Below, piece after piece: positions 26,311 to 34,331 of a stretch of DNA of 52,928 bases (its first letter is position 1; each line of letters starts with the position of its first letter). This stretch comes from Pseudomonadota bacterium (lineage in GTDB: Bacteria > Desulfobacterota > Desulfobulbia > Desulfobulbales > JAHJIY01): contig JAHJIY010000095.1 in NCBI GenBank assembly GCA_018823175.1, positions 1-52,928 on the forward strand. Direction: 5' to 3'. Position numbers and translations under genes: made by a program. The notes below the pieces were generated by a model. It searched no databases, had not been told where the DNA came from, and worked only from the letters and a program-made list of their open reading frames with translations.

Positions 26311-27510
26311 ATGGGCGAAACACGATTAATATTGGCGGGCAGCTTGATCGACGGCAGCGGCGACGAGTTGCGCCGGAATGTTTTCCTTACCGTGCAGGAC
26401 ACCTTGATTACCGCCATTGGCTCCGCCGCAGAACTTTCCCGCCATGTCGGAGCGGTAATCGATGACTTCTCGCACTGTACCATTGTGCCGGCGCTGATTG
26501 ACTGCAGTGTCTCCCTGGCGCAATCGCCCTCGGTCGATCGGCAGGTACGGTCAGCCGCAGCAGATGCTGACCCAATCAAAAAAGCAGTCATGGTGACACG
26601 GCATATCCACTACTGCCATGCCTACGGCGTACTGGGCGTGGCGGTCGACGATGATCTACCCGCCCTGCCGGACCGCGCTCAAGAGCGAATATCGTTGGGG
26701 AACATCATTGAAATTCGCTCATCCGGCGGTCTCTATCGGAGCAGCCCGGATTGGACAAACGACAACCCGGTCAGCGGTGATTTTTTAAAGATCGGTTATT
26801 CCGGCAATATCGAAGACGAAGTCCCCAAATCTTCTCGCCTTAACCATGAAGAGCTGGGCCGCATTCTGCAGAACCGAGGCGCAAGAAAGGCGGTGGTGCT
26901 GGCCAACGGCCCTCGGCAGGTCGCGGAGGCGTTGGCGGCGGGCTGCGATGCTATTGAACAGGGCTTCGGGATGGGTGAAGACAATCTCCGGAAAATGGCC
27001 GAACAGAATGTGCTGTGGATCCCGAGCGTCCTGCGAGCCAAGAATAGTTTGGACGGGGCAGGCTCCGGCGGGGATGTAGCGTGCCGTTTCTCCCAGCGCT
27101 ATGTGGCTCCCGGCAAGCCGAACCCCGTTACTGCGGCTTTTTGGCAGAAGACCCTCACCGAACAATTAGGACAACTGCGGCTGGCCAGAAAATTGGGGGT
27201 CACTACGGCGGTGGGAACCGGGGCCGGCAGTGCCGGCATCCTCCACGGCGAATCAATGGTCGAAGAAATGAAATTGTTCATCAGGGCCGGTTATTCACTG
27301 GCAGAGACCATCCGTTGCGCCTCGGAAAACGGCGCCCGATTCTTCGGCCTGGAAAAACTGGGAACACTTGCAGTCGGGCGGTCCGCCACATTCCTGATTG
27401 CCAGAGGCACGGCCCAACAGCTGCCAAGAAAACTATCCTATCTGGAAGGCATCTATGTGGGCGGCATCCCCAGCAGCATTTATCATAAAAATCCGACCAG
27501 GACTGCCTGA
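26311..27510 (+). CDS. Amidohydrolase-fold protein lacking metal ligands (probable pseudoenzyme)
   Basis: A 399-aa protein with the imidazolonepropionase/prolidase-like amidohydrolase layout: an N-terminal beta-sandwich start (RLILAGSLIDGSGDELRRNVFLTVQD), the strand leading to the metal site (TIVPALIDC, 57-65), and a C-terminal signature HGESMVEEMKLFIRAGYSLAETIRCASENGARFFGLEKLGTLAVGRSATFLI. The metal ligands of the family are gone: the HxH after LID is Cys65-Ser-Val67, the HAHG strand is LANG (197-200), EHG is EQG (Gln217) and GTDAG is GTGAG (Gly304). Only the candidate carboxylated Lys160 remains. It cannot bind metal in the standard way, so a binding or structural role is more likely than hydrolysis. 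The frame is intact, so it is not a decaying pseudogene. Confidence 0.75.
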   Translation: MGETRLILAGSLIDGSGDELRRNVFLTVQDTLITAIGSAAELSRHVGAVIDDFSHCTIVPALIDCSVSLAQSPSVDRQVRSAAADADPIKKAVMVTRHIHYCHAYGVLGVAVDDDLPALPDRAQERISLGNIIEIRSSGGLYRSSPDWTNDNPVSGDFLKIGYSGNIEDEVPKSSRLNHEELGRILQNRGARKAVVLANGPRQVAEALAAGCDAIEQGFGMGEDNLRKMAEQNVLWIPSVLRAKNSLDGAGSGGDVACRFSQRYVAPGKPNPVTAAFWQKTLTEQLGQLRLARKLGVTTAVGTGAGSAGILHGESMVEEMKLFIRAGYSLAETIRCASENGARFFGLEKLGTLAVGRSATFLIARGTAQQLPRKLSYLEGIYVGGIPSSIYHKNPTRTA

Positions 27511-27566
27511 AAAAAGTGTCTTGAACCGCCGCAGGTAAACCGCAGGGAAAATACTCCTGTGCATGC

Positions 27567-28079
27567 TCAGATACGGCCCAGCGACTGTTCGTTCTCAATC
27601 AGATAAGCCAGAATCGGCAGGGAATCAGGGGTAAGATTGGCAACTTCCAGGCGAGTGGTTATTTCGGATAACTTCATGAATTCCCCCCGGACCACCTCCT
27701 CCGGCTGCAAGATGAAAGGACCATTGTGGTTGGCTTGAAAAATATGGCAGAATACCCGGTTAGAAGGGTCTTCAAAATACATCTCAAGTAAAAATCGGAG
27801 TTCGACCACAATTCCCAACTCCTCCCGCAACTCCCGTGCCGCCGATTGACTGACCGTTTCCCCGGCCGCCACCACCCCACCGGCCGCGATCTCCCAACGC
27901 CCGGGATAAATGTCTTTGCTCATGGTCCGCTGCTGGACAAACAATTCACCACCGTCATTAAAAACCAGGATAAAACTTGCCCGATGGATAAGATTTCCAG
28001 CCCGCATCTCCTGCCGGGAACGGGTACCGATTTCTTTATTGAACCGGTCAACAATAATTACCATTTCTTGAGTAGTCAT
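27567..28079 (-). CDS. Nudix hydrolase (YfcD-like)
   Basis: A 170-aa cytoplasmic Nudix protein. The box GGVVAAGETVSQSAARELREELGI matches GX5EX7REUXEEXGU exactly. The segment MTTQEMVIIVDRFNKEIGTRSRQEMRAGNLIHRASFILVFN is typical of the YfcD/isopentenyl-diphosphate isomerase-like branch, which hydrolyses nucleoside diphosphate derivatives or related pyrophosphates. The substrate cannot be read from the sequence. It converges on the amidohydrolase-like gene and stands alone. Confidence 0.87.
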   Translation of the reverse strand: MTTQEMVIIVDRFNKEIGTRSRQEMRAGNLIHRASFILVFNDGGELFVQQRTMSKDIYPGRWEIAAGGVVAAGETVSQSAARELREELGIVVELRFLLEMYFEDPSNRVFCHIFQANHNGPFILQPEEVVRGEFMKLSEITTRLEVANLTPDSLPILAYLIENEQSLGRI

Positions 28080-28301
28080 AAGGTTTTACGGGGGCAATCC
28101 TGACAATGATGCATTGTGACTTGGTGGCAAATACCAATTTGTCGAGACAGACCAGGCTCTCTTCATTTATGGCACTAAATTCAGATGACTAATAAACTAA
28201 AATCTGCTTATCACTAATCTTCAGCCCCCAGAGGAATCCTTGGAATAATCAATACGCAGGATGATCGCCTGGGCCATTTTCTGGCGGCCGACAAGACCAG
28301 C

Positions 28302-29219
28302 TCAAGGGGCTTCCGGTTGTTTATATTTATCAAACAACTCTACCGCCACCGGTTTACTGGCTTCCCCGAAATAGATGGTCTGATGGGGGAAGGGGATTTC
28401 TATCCCGTGCTCATCAAAGGCAAGCTTGACCCGGCGCAAAAACTCTCGACCGACCTGCCACTGCCTGATCGGTTTAGTGCGAATCCGCCCCTTGATCACC
28501 ACCGCCGAGTTATCAAGCTTGTCCACTCCGAAGATCTCCGGTAATTCGAGCATTAACGGACCATAAATTTCATCCCGGCCCAGTTCTGCGCCAACTTTTT
28601 CCATAACCGCAACAACCTGATCAGTATTTTCCTTGTAAGCGACCCCTATATCGAAAACGTAGGCGGACCAATCGTTAGTGAGGTTACTAAGAGTTGATAT
28701 CGTGCCATTGGGAAAAACATGAACAACGCCGGCCACATCACGCAACACCGTGGTCCGAAAATTGATTTTTTCCACCAGCCCGCCGGTCCCGTTAATGATG
28801 GCGACATCGCCGACCCGAATCTGATTTTCGAGGATTATGAAAAATCCGGAGATCACATCCCGAACCAGATTCTGGGCGCCGAAACCAATTGCCACCCCGA
28901 CAATCCCGGCACTGGCCAGAATAGGTCCCACTTCAAAACCGAACTCTCTGAGAACAATCAGGAACACGGTCAACCACAGGGCAATGAAGGCAGCCTGCCG
29001 AATCAGACGGACAATGGTCTCGACCCGTTTGGCCGATTCGGAAGGGGGTTCGTCACCGATCCGGCCCTGTTCGAGGAGCCGCGCCGTCAGCCGCACCAGA
29101 AACTTGTGAATGATTTTCATGACAACCCAGCCGCCCAGCAGGACCAGAAAAACCCGGAACCCGCCGACAATGATGGTTTCCCAACGGATGGAATCAAAAT
29201 AATTCATAATAATGTCCAT
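28302..29219 (-). CDS. Small-conductance mechanosensitive channel (MscS family)
   Basis: A 305-aa inner-membrane channel that opens under membrane tension to release solutes on osmotic downshock. There are two to three N-terminal membrane helices, and the pore-lining helix and start of the beta domain read GPILASAGIVGVAIGFGAQ followed by NLVRDVISGFFIILENQIRVGD. The C-terminal vestibule domain is complete (GRIRTKPIRQWQVGREFLRRVKLAFDEHGIEIPFPHQTIYF). ATG at 29219 with AAGGAGAA upstream is chosen over the in-frame codon at 29354, which would add 45 residues unlike the family. It is a single-gene unit. Confidence 0.9.
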   Translation of the reverse strand: MDIIMNYFDSIRWETIIVGGFRVFLVLLGGWVVMKIIHKFLVRLTARLLEQGRIGDEPPSESAKRVETIVRLIRQAAFIALWLTVFLIVLREFGFEVGPILASAGIVGVAIGFGAQNLVRDVISGFFIILENQIRVGDVAIINGTGGLVEKINFRTTVLRDVAGVVHVFPNGTISTLSNLTNDWSAYVFDIGVAYKENTDQVVAVMEKVGAELGRDEIYGPLMLELPEIFGVDKLDNSAVVIKGRIRTKPIRQWQVGREFLRRVKLAFDEHGIEIPFPHQTIYFGEASKPVAVELFDKYKQPEAP

Positions 29220-29462
29220 GTTCTTCTCCTTGGTACCTTCCTGCGGGGAATTCCCCGGCAACCTATGCCAACCAAGATACCGCCATCCCGATTCATGGCC
29301 GGCAGAGACAACGTGATTGTCGATTGAGATCTGCCCCGACTCTGTTTTCCACAACTATACCATCTTTGAGTTATTTAAGTCGACCATGGATTATAGGCTT
29401 CTTGCCCTCCCCACTTGTACTCCCGGCAATTATCACTAATTCCATTTTTAAAGTATTTTTCT

Positions 29463-29468
29463 TATAAT
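29463..29468 (+). promoter_or_regulatory. Possible -10 box for the 113-aa protein gene
   Basis: A perfect TATAAT lies 46 bp upstream of the ATG. The hexamer at 17-bp distance (TTCCAT) is a weak -35 match. A second AT-rich box at 29489-29494 would place the start inside the ribosome-binding site. Confidence 0.35.
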
Positions 29469-29514
29469 TATCCTCTAGTAAAATCTGGTACAATAATTAC
29501 AAGGAGACAAAAAA

Positions 29515-29856
29515 ATGCCTATTGTGAAAATGCTGAAAAGCTCTCGTGAGTTTGAGATCCAGACCTACAAAAAGCCAGAAGATATCCGGCAAATGAACCT
29601 GAACAATGTATCGTTCTCCGGCACCCCTTTCCACCATCCCTATAATAATGAGAAGTTGGTACTGTTGATCAATCCGTTCAGTTCAGAAACCCTATATTAT
29701 GAGTTCTTCACCAGAGACATCTCATTTGCCGAACACCTTGAAAACATTGTCGATCCCGAAGGAAAATCCCTGAACATTGTCAGATTATGGGTCAAGAAGA
29801 AAAGTGTCAGTATCCGCTGCACACCATTTATTGTTGATGACAACAGTGTTCGCTAA
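29515..29856 (+). CDS. Conserved small protein of unknown function
   Basis: A 113-aa soluble protein with a clear AAGGAG site upstream. It reads like a conserved sulfate-reducer family that, from memory, some databases label Ppa (segments FEIQTYKKPEDI, VSFSGTPFHHPYNNEKLVLLINPFSSETLYYEF and VRLWVKKKSVSIRCTPFIVDD). None of the metal-binding motifs of true family I or II inorganic pyrophosphatases is present, so I do not assign that activity. There is no signal peptide or membrane segment. The gene stands alone between divergent mscS and the small genes to its right. Confidence 0.7.
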   Translation: MPIVKMLKSSREFEIQTYKKPEDIRQMNLNNVSFSGTPFHHPYNNEKLVLLINPFSSETLYYEFFTRDISFAEHLENIVDPEGKSLNIVRLWVKKKSVSIRCTPFIVDDNSVR

Positions 29857-30010
29857 GCGTCGGAGACGAGAAGAAGTTGTTGATTTATTATCTTGAGGTC
29901 TGCTCAATTGCATTATCATCGTTGATTACGGACATATCAGCAGGTTAGGACCAGATCAAGTCAAGTCCTGAGCAGACAAGATCCTTAAGGAGGATCGACA
30001 ACCGTGATTT

Positions 30011-30178
30011 TCATTCTATAGCTTGTTCGAAATAGAGACAGTTTTTGCAGAATAATTTCTCGTCACCGTTCATTTCAAGACTTCTCCCCTCCACAACAAC
30101 AAGGCAGGAAGTATCAGGGACAACCAAACAGTTTCGCTCTTCGCCCTCGGCAAAAATCGGAACAGATTTATTTGCCAT
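30011..30178 (-). CDS. Small cysteine-containing protein
   Basis: A 55-aa protein from the ATG at 30178. Four cysteines are arranged NC-x8-C in the middle and FCKNC near the end, suggesting a small zinc or iron site. The open frame extends in frame to 30283, overlapping the upstream SAP-like gene, but that extension is poorly supported; no clear ribosome-binding site is seen for either start. It is 56 bp downstream of the SAP-like gene, so the two are probably co-transcribed. Function unknown. Confidence 0.5.
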   Translation of the reverse strand: MANKSVPIFAEGEERNCLVVPDTSCLVVVEGRSLEMNGDEKLFCKNCLYFEQAIE

Positions 30179-30234
30179 ACGATTTTTTATAACCACATAG
30201 AAAATAAATCTGTCCCTTCTCCCTCTCTCAACTC

Positions 30235-30417
30235 TCAATTGGTGAGGCAATCCTCCCGCCAATAGCATTCCATTTGCGGACATTGCTTATTGTTTGAACC
30301 AAAACAAGCGTCATAGCCCTCTACTAACTGGATGGCTTTAATCAGGTCTGATTTTTTCATCTTGCCGGATTTCACTCCCAGCATCTTCGCCTTATCTTTA
30401 ACTTCCATCATTTTCAT
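30235..30417 (-). CDS. SAP-domain-like small protein with C-terminal cysteine cluster
   Basis: A 60-aa protein. The first 35 residues (MEVKDKAKMLGVKSGKMKKSDLIKAIQL) match the SAP/Rho-N helix-turn-helix that binds nucleic acid. The remainder, CFGSNNKQCPQMECYWREDC, has a C-x7-C-x4-C-x4-C pattern that could hold zinc. The start at 30417 has GGAGG six bases upstream; the longer frame from 30447 does not. I recall similar SAP-plus-cysteine proteins in other Deltaproteobacteria, without known function. Confidence 0.7.
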   Translation of the reverse strand: MKMMEVKDKAKMLGVKSGKMKKSDLIKAIQLVEGYDACFGSNNKQCPQMECYWREDCLTN

Positions 30418-30810
30418 AGCATACCTCCGAGTAATAATGATTTGCATCTGCCGATCTCATATTATGGAGAAAAATAAATTATCAGGTCAATATATTTCTT
30501 TATGGATAAATTAATCGATGGCATCAGCCACTCCGTATCAATTTTTAAATCGACTGTGAATCATTTGAAATCAGGAGATTCTTCAGAAGAAGATTCATGC
30601 TTATTTTATCGCCAATTCCCCCACTAATCATGGTTCGCAGGACCTGAAATATCTGTCATATTATTAGCCTTTGATTTGTAAAGAGTGAAAACCCAATCAA
30701 ATTATTTGCATAAAAGTTCAGCAACCACTTTAGACTCTTGGCGGTGAATATCAACCTCGGTCTTCAGTCATTTGATTGCGGCAGGAGTTGCCGGTGCGAT
30801 TTTGTTTTCA
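30418..30810. other. Intergenic region without recognised content
   Basis: 393 bp between the MOSC gene stop and the SAP-like gene start, both on the minus strand. It must contain the SAP-like gene promoter. A short TTTGATT/AATCAAA inverted repeat lies at 30670-30701. I see no convincing terminator for the molybdenum operon and no further gene. Confidence 0.35.
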
Positions 30811-31269
30811 TCAAGATATTGGCATTTTAGTCTTATTAAATAGAGATATTTCGTCTTTCGTTTTAATTACCCCTCCTTTGATAACTTTACTGAAAAGCCC
30901 TTCTTTTGGCATGATGCAGTCGCCTGTGGCCTTCTTAATCGCACAACCGCTGTTATGACACTCCTTACCGATCTGGGTGATTTCGATAACGACCTCAGAT
31001 CCTAGCTTCAAGCGGTCGCCAATTTTCAGGGCTGATAATGCAACCCCTCTGGTGATAATATTCTCCGCAAAGGCACCATCCTTAAGAGTTGGCAGAGTTT
31101 TCTTGACATTATCAATACTCTCTCCGGCCAGGAGTGAAATCTGCCGATGCCAGTCGCCGGCATGGGCGTCACCTGCAATCCCCCAATCCTTTTTACAGAG
31201 GACTTCCGATTGGGCTCTTTTAACAATTCCCTTTTTCTGACTGGTACAGACCGCTTCAACATGACCCAT
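30811..31269 (-). CDS. MOSC-domain protein
   Basis: A 152-aa stand-alone MOSC domain, the fold of the molybdenum-cofactor sulfurase C-terminal region. Conserved features are GIAGDAHAGDWHRQISLLAGESI, GAFAENIITRGVALSALKIGDRLKLG and the cysteine segment GKECHNSGCAIKK. It is the last gene of the molybdenum cluster, 30 bp after moeA, and has an AGGTG site upstream of the ATG. A role in modifying or delivering the cofactor for the reductase at 38.4-41.0 kb is plausible, since free-standing MOSC proteins often sit in moa clusters. Confidence 0.85.
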   Translation of the reverse strand: MGHVEAVCTSQKKGIVKRAQSEVLCKKDWGIAGDAHAGDWHRQISLLAGESIDNVKKTLPTLKDGAFAENIITRGVALSALKIGDRLKLGSEVVIEITQIGKECHNSGCAIKKATGDCIMPKEGLFSKVIKGGVIKTKDEISLFNKTKMPIS

Positions 31270-31299
31270 GGTATCACCTCAAAATATAATCCAAGTTAA

Positions 31300-32508
31300 T
31301 TAAGGAAGAAGAGTAACCTCAACCCGTGTTCCAGCCGCGACCCGGCTCTCCGCTTCCATGAGCAGGTAGCCATCAGCCTCGATGATAGAAGAAATCATAT
31401 GCGACCCCTGATGACGGACAGACTGCACCACTGGCAAACCATCTTTTTTAGCCCCAAGACGAACGCGCATCAGATTGGGTCGCCGACCGCGGTTGGCAAT
31501 ATCCTCGTCCGCAACTGCCGTTACAGTTTGGTACTTCCAGGGCAGGCCGGACATTACCCCGATCAACGGCCGTAAATAATGGCAGAAACATATATAGGCA
31601 GACACCGGATTACCCGGCAGGCCAAAAAACATGATTTTCTTGCGACCGGCAAAAAAGAGCGGTTTGCCAGGTTTCTGTTTAACCCGCCAGAATAATTCCT
31701 GAAAACCGGCCCGGGCTGCCGCTTCTTTTACATGATCGTGGGGGCCAACCGAGACTCCGCCGGCGCAGATCACCAGATCAGGAGAGATTGTCAGAACTTG
31801 CTCGATAGCTAGGGTCGTTTCTTCCAGATCATCACTGACCTTGCCCATATGAACCAATTCACCCCCTGCCTCAGATACTGCGGCACCAAGCATAACCCGG
31901 TTCGAGTCCCTGATCTGACCTGGCCTAAGCGGCTCGGCAACAGGAGCCAGTTCGCTACCAGTGACCAACAGTGCGACCCTGGGCCGACGGAACACCTTAA
32001 CGGTATCGGCCCCGGCCGCCGCGAGAATAGCCAAATGGCGAGCCGCAAGACGCTGGCCGCGGGTCAACAGCAGTTCGCCGCGCTGGTACTCTTCCCCACT
32101 GTAACGGACATCCTGGCCTTTTCCGGGGGCTTTTTTTATGAGTATCCCTTTATCGCCACTTTCAGTGTCCTCAACCCTGACCACGGTGTCAAAACCTGCC
32201 GGCAGCATGGCCCCGGTACTGATCCGGATGCAAGTGCCCTTTTCGGAATGGCCGGCATAAGGAATCCCGGCCTGGCTCTCGCCGATGACCTGCAAGGTGA
32301 GCGGGGATTCTGGGCTCACCACATTCACATCGGTGAAGCGGACCGCAAAACCGTCCATGGCCGAATTATCGAACCGCGGGGCAGGTTCCGAGGCGATGAA
32401 ATCATCGGCCAGGATTCGGCCAAGGGCCTGTTCCAGTACAAGCTCTTCACTTGCGACCGTAAATAGCTTTGCTTTGATAAGATCCTGCGCTTCACTAATC
32501 GATATCAT
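31300..32508 (-). CDS. moeA: MoeA, molybdopterin molybdenumtransferase
   Basis: Inserts molybdenum into adenylated molybdopterin. The 402-aa protein has the full MoeA pattern: FDNSAMDGFAVRF near residue 45, the MogA-like central domain with VLTISPDLVICAGGVSVGPHDHVKEA, and MFFGLPGNPVSAYICF. The C-terminal domain IV is complete. Its AAGGAG site immediately follows the stop codon of the moaC-moaB gene 10 bp upstream, so translation is coupled. It is part of the minus-strand molybdenum cluster. Confidence 0.94.
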   Translation of the reverse strand: MISISEAQDLIKAKLFTVASEELVLEQALGRILADDFIASEPAPRFDNSAMDGFAVRFTDVNVVSPESPLTLQVIGESQAGIPYAGHSEKGTCIRISTGAMLPAGFDTVVRVEDTESGDKGILIKKAPGKGQDVRYSGEEYQRGELLLTRGQRLAARHLAILAAAGADTVKVFRRPRVALLVTGSELAPVAEPLRPGQIRDSNRVMLGAAVSEAGGELVHMGKVSDDLEETTLAIEQVLTISPDLVICAGGVSVGPHDHVKEAAARAGFQELFWRVKQKPGKPLFFAGRKKIMFFGLPGNPVSAYICFCHYLRPLIGVMSGLPWKYQTVTAVADEDIANRGRRPNLMRVRLGAKKDGLPVVQSVRHQGSHMISSIIEADGYLLMEAESRVAAGTRVEVTLLP

Positions 32509-32518
32509 TTTTATCTCC

Positions 32519-33427
32519 TTAATGTCCTTTCCCTGCCATCATCGGAAAGACATGAAGCAGCCCGGGAAACAAGGCCTGCATACTTTCACGCGCTCCGTTT
32601 GAACTTCCAGGAAGATTTATGATGATGCACTCCCCGCGTGCCCCGGCTTCCCCTCTTGAGAGCATAGCATATGGAGTGCGATCCTTGCCGTGTCTGCGTG
32701 CGGTTTCAACGATGCCCGGGATCGTTCTGTCAAGGACATCAAGTGTTGCCTCCGGAGTGACATCTCTCGGGCCAAGCCCGGTGCCGCCGGTGGTAAAGAT
32801 CAGGCGGCATTTTTCCTCATCGGCCAATTTTTTAAGACGAGCTGCAATAAGTTCACGATCATCGGGTAGCACCTCATAGACCGAGACGTCAACCGGCTGG
32901 TCGGCCAGAAAATCCTTGATGATCAGACCGGATTTATCCTTCCTGGTCCCGGCGTGGGTAGAATCTGAAATAACCAGGACCGCGGTTTTTAAAGGCTCCG
33001 CAAAGTCATCGGAAAAATTACTCTTACCGCCTTTTTTTTTCACCACTTCGATATCGGTGAGCCGGAGTGACTGATCGAGCGGTTTTAACATGTCATAGGC
33101 GTTTAACAATGCGCCGGTGACTCCGGTGATCGCCTCGACCTCGACCCCGGTTTTCCAGACGGATTTAACCTCGGCAATGAATTTAATGTGGTCTTTTCCC
33201 ACCTCGAAGCTAACCTCCACCCAGTCTAAAGGGATCGGGTGACAAAAAATAACCCATTCGCTACATTTTTTGGCGGCGGCTATCCCTGCCGCCCTGGCGA
33301 CCTCAAGAACATCTCCTTTCGGCACCGTTTTAGCGGCAACCATGGCGATGGCCTCCGGATTCCCATACAGATAACCTTCTGCTTTGGCATAGCGTAAGGA
33401 ATAGAATTTAGAGCTTACATCAATCAT
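32519..33427 (-). CDS. MoaC-MoaB/MogA fusion, bifunctional molybdenum cofactor biosynthesis protein
   Basis: A 302-aa fusion. Residues 1-150 are MoaC (cyclic pyranopterin monophosphate synthase): CHPIPLDWVEVSFEV, VWKTGVEVEAITGVTGALLNAYDMLKP and LRLTDIEVVKKKGGKS. Residues 160-300 are a MoaB/MogA molybdopterin adenylyltransferase domain: VLVISDSTHAGTRKDKSG, IFTTGGTGLGPRDVTPEAT and the C-terminal INLPGSSNGARES. One protein therefore covers the second ring-forming step and the adenylation step before MoeA. GGAG lies eight bases before the ATG. Separate moaD, moaE or moeB genes are not in this window. Confidence 0.92.
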   Translation of the reverse strand: MIDVSSKFYSLRYAKAEGYLYGNPEAIAMVAAKTVPKGDVLEVARAAGIAAAKKCSEWVIFCHPIPLDWVEVSFEVGKDHIKFIAEVKSVWKTGVEVEAITGVTGALLNAYDMLKPLDQSLRLTDIEVVKKKGGKSNFSDDFAEPLKTAVLVISDSTHAGTRKDKSGLIIKDFLADQPVDVSVYEVLPDDRELIAARLKKLADEEKCRLIFTTGGTGLGPRDVTPEATLDVLDRTIPGIVETARRHGKDRTPYAMLSRGEAGARGECIIINLPGSSNGARESMQALFPGLLHVFPMMAGKGH

Positions 33428-33521
33428 ATTTCAAACTCCGTTTGAATTAGGTTTAGGGTGAAAGTTGCAAGGAACAGCAATAAATTTAACAAAGCTAACC
33501 TTGCATCTCACATCAGTCTTT

Positions 33522-34286
33522 TCAAAAAGCCATCAAGCTGATTTTCCGGCCGAGAAAGATAATTGCCACAATCAGCACCGAACCGAGAATCCTCTGCATG
33601 GTGTGTAGTTCAAAGCGTCCGGCGCCCATAATCGAACCTGCCATGCCGCCGGCCACGGCGGCGATGACCAGGGGTATCGCGGGGGTGAGATCAATGCTGT
33701 TATGCTGCAGACGAGCGGCGAGTCCGGCTACGGAATTAACCCAGATAAAGAAAGAGCCACACGCCGCTGCTTCCTTGGCCGTGCCAAGTCCTAAAATAAT
33801 AATCAACGGCACCAAATAAACCCCACCGCCGATACCGGCAATACCGGCGACCAGCCCGAGAACAGCGCCGCAACCAAGGGCCAAGAAAAACTTTTCTTGA
33901 TCGCTAAGCGAAAACGGCTTTGAATTTGTTGGAAAATAGATGCGTACCGCAGCAAAGATCAAAGAAATAAGGAGCACCAGATAAAAGATCATTTTCGGCA
34001 GGTGGAGTATGCCCCCAACATAAGCCATGGGAATTGAGGTGATAATAAATGGGCCGATCAACCGCAGGCGGCCATGCCTCTTTGACAAAAATATAATGCT
34101 CCCCACCGTGGTCACCAACACATTAAGGGTCAGCGAAATCATGGGAATGGCAACAGTACTTGCCCCGAAAATGGCCAGTAGCGCGGTATAGGATGATCCC
34201 CCACCCAGTCCGACCGACGCATAAAAAAAAGCCACTATGGCAAAGATTACTGCCAGTAATAATATATCAATTGTAAGACTTTCCAT
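33522..34286 (-). CDS. TauE/SafE (TSUP) family permease
   Basis: A 254-aa inner-membrane protein with about eight hydrophobic segments and the two Gly-rich repeats typical of the family (FFYASVGLGGGSSYTALLAIFGA and AGIAGIGGGVYLVPLIIILG). TSUP proteins move sulfite, sulfonates and related anions. It lies between moaA and the moaC-moaB gene, with AGGAGG upstream of the start, so it is co-transcribed with cofactor genes. Transport of an oxyanion connected with the reductase (substrate, product or molybdate) is possible but only inferred. Confidence 0.85.
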   Translation of the reverse strand: MESLTIDILLLAVIFAIVAFFYASVGLGGGSSYTALLAIFGASTVAIPMISLTLNVLVTTVGSIIFLSKRHGRLRLIGPFIITSIPMAYVGGILHLPKMIFYLVLLISLIFAAVRIYFPTNSKPFSLSDQEKFFLALGCGAVLGLVAGIAGIGGGVYLVPLIIILGLGTAKEAAACGSFFIWVNSVAGLAARLQHNSIDLTPAIPLVIAAVAGGMAGSIMGAGRFELHTMQRILGSVLIVAIIFLGRKISLMAF

Positions 34287-34331
34287 ATCAACCGATCCTC
34301 CTTAATCTACCATCTACCCAAACCAAAGTCT

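Noticed and set aside
29515..29856. Inorganic pyrophosphatase
   Set aside because: I recall this label for similar small proteins, but none of the metal-binding motifs of known pyrophosphatases is present.
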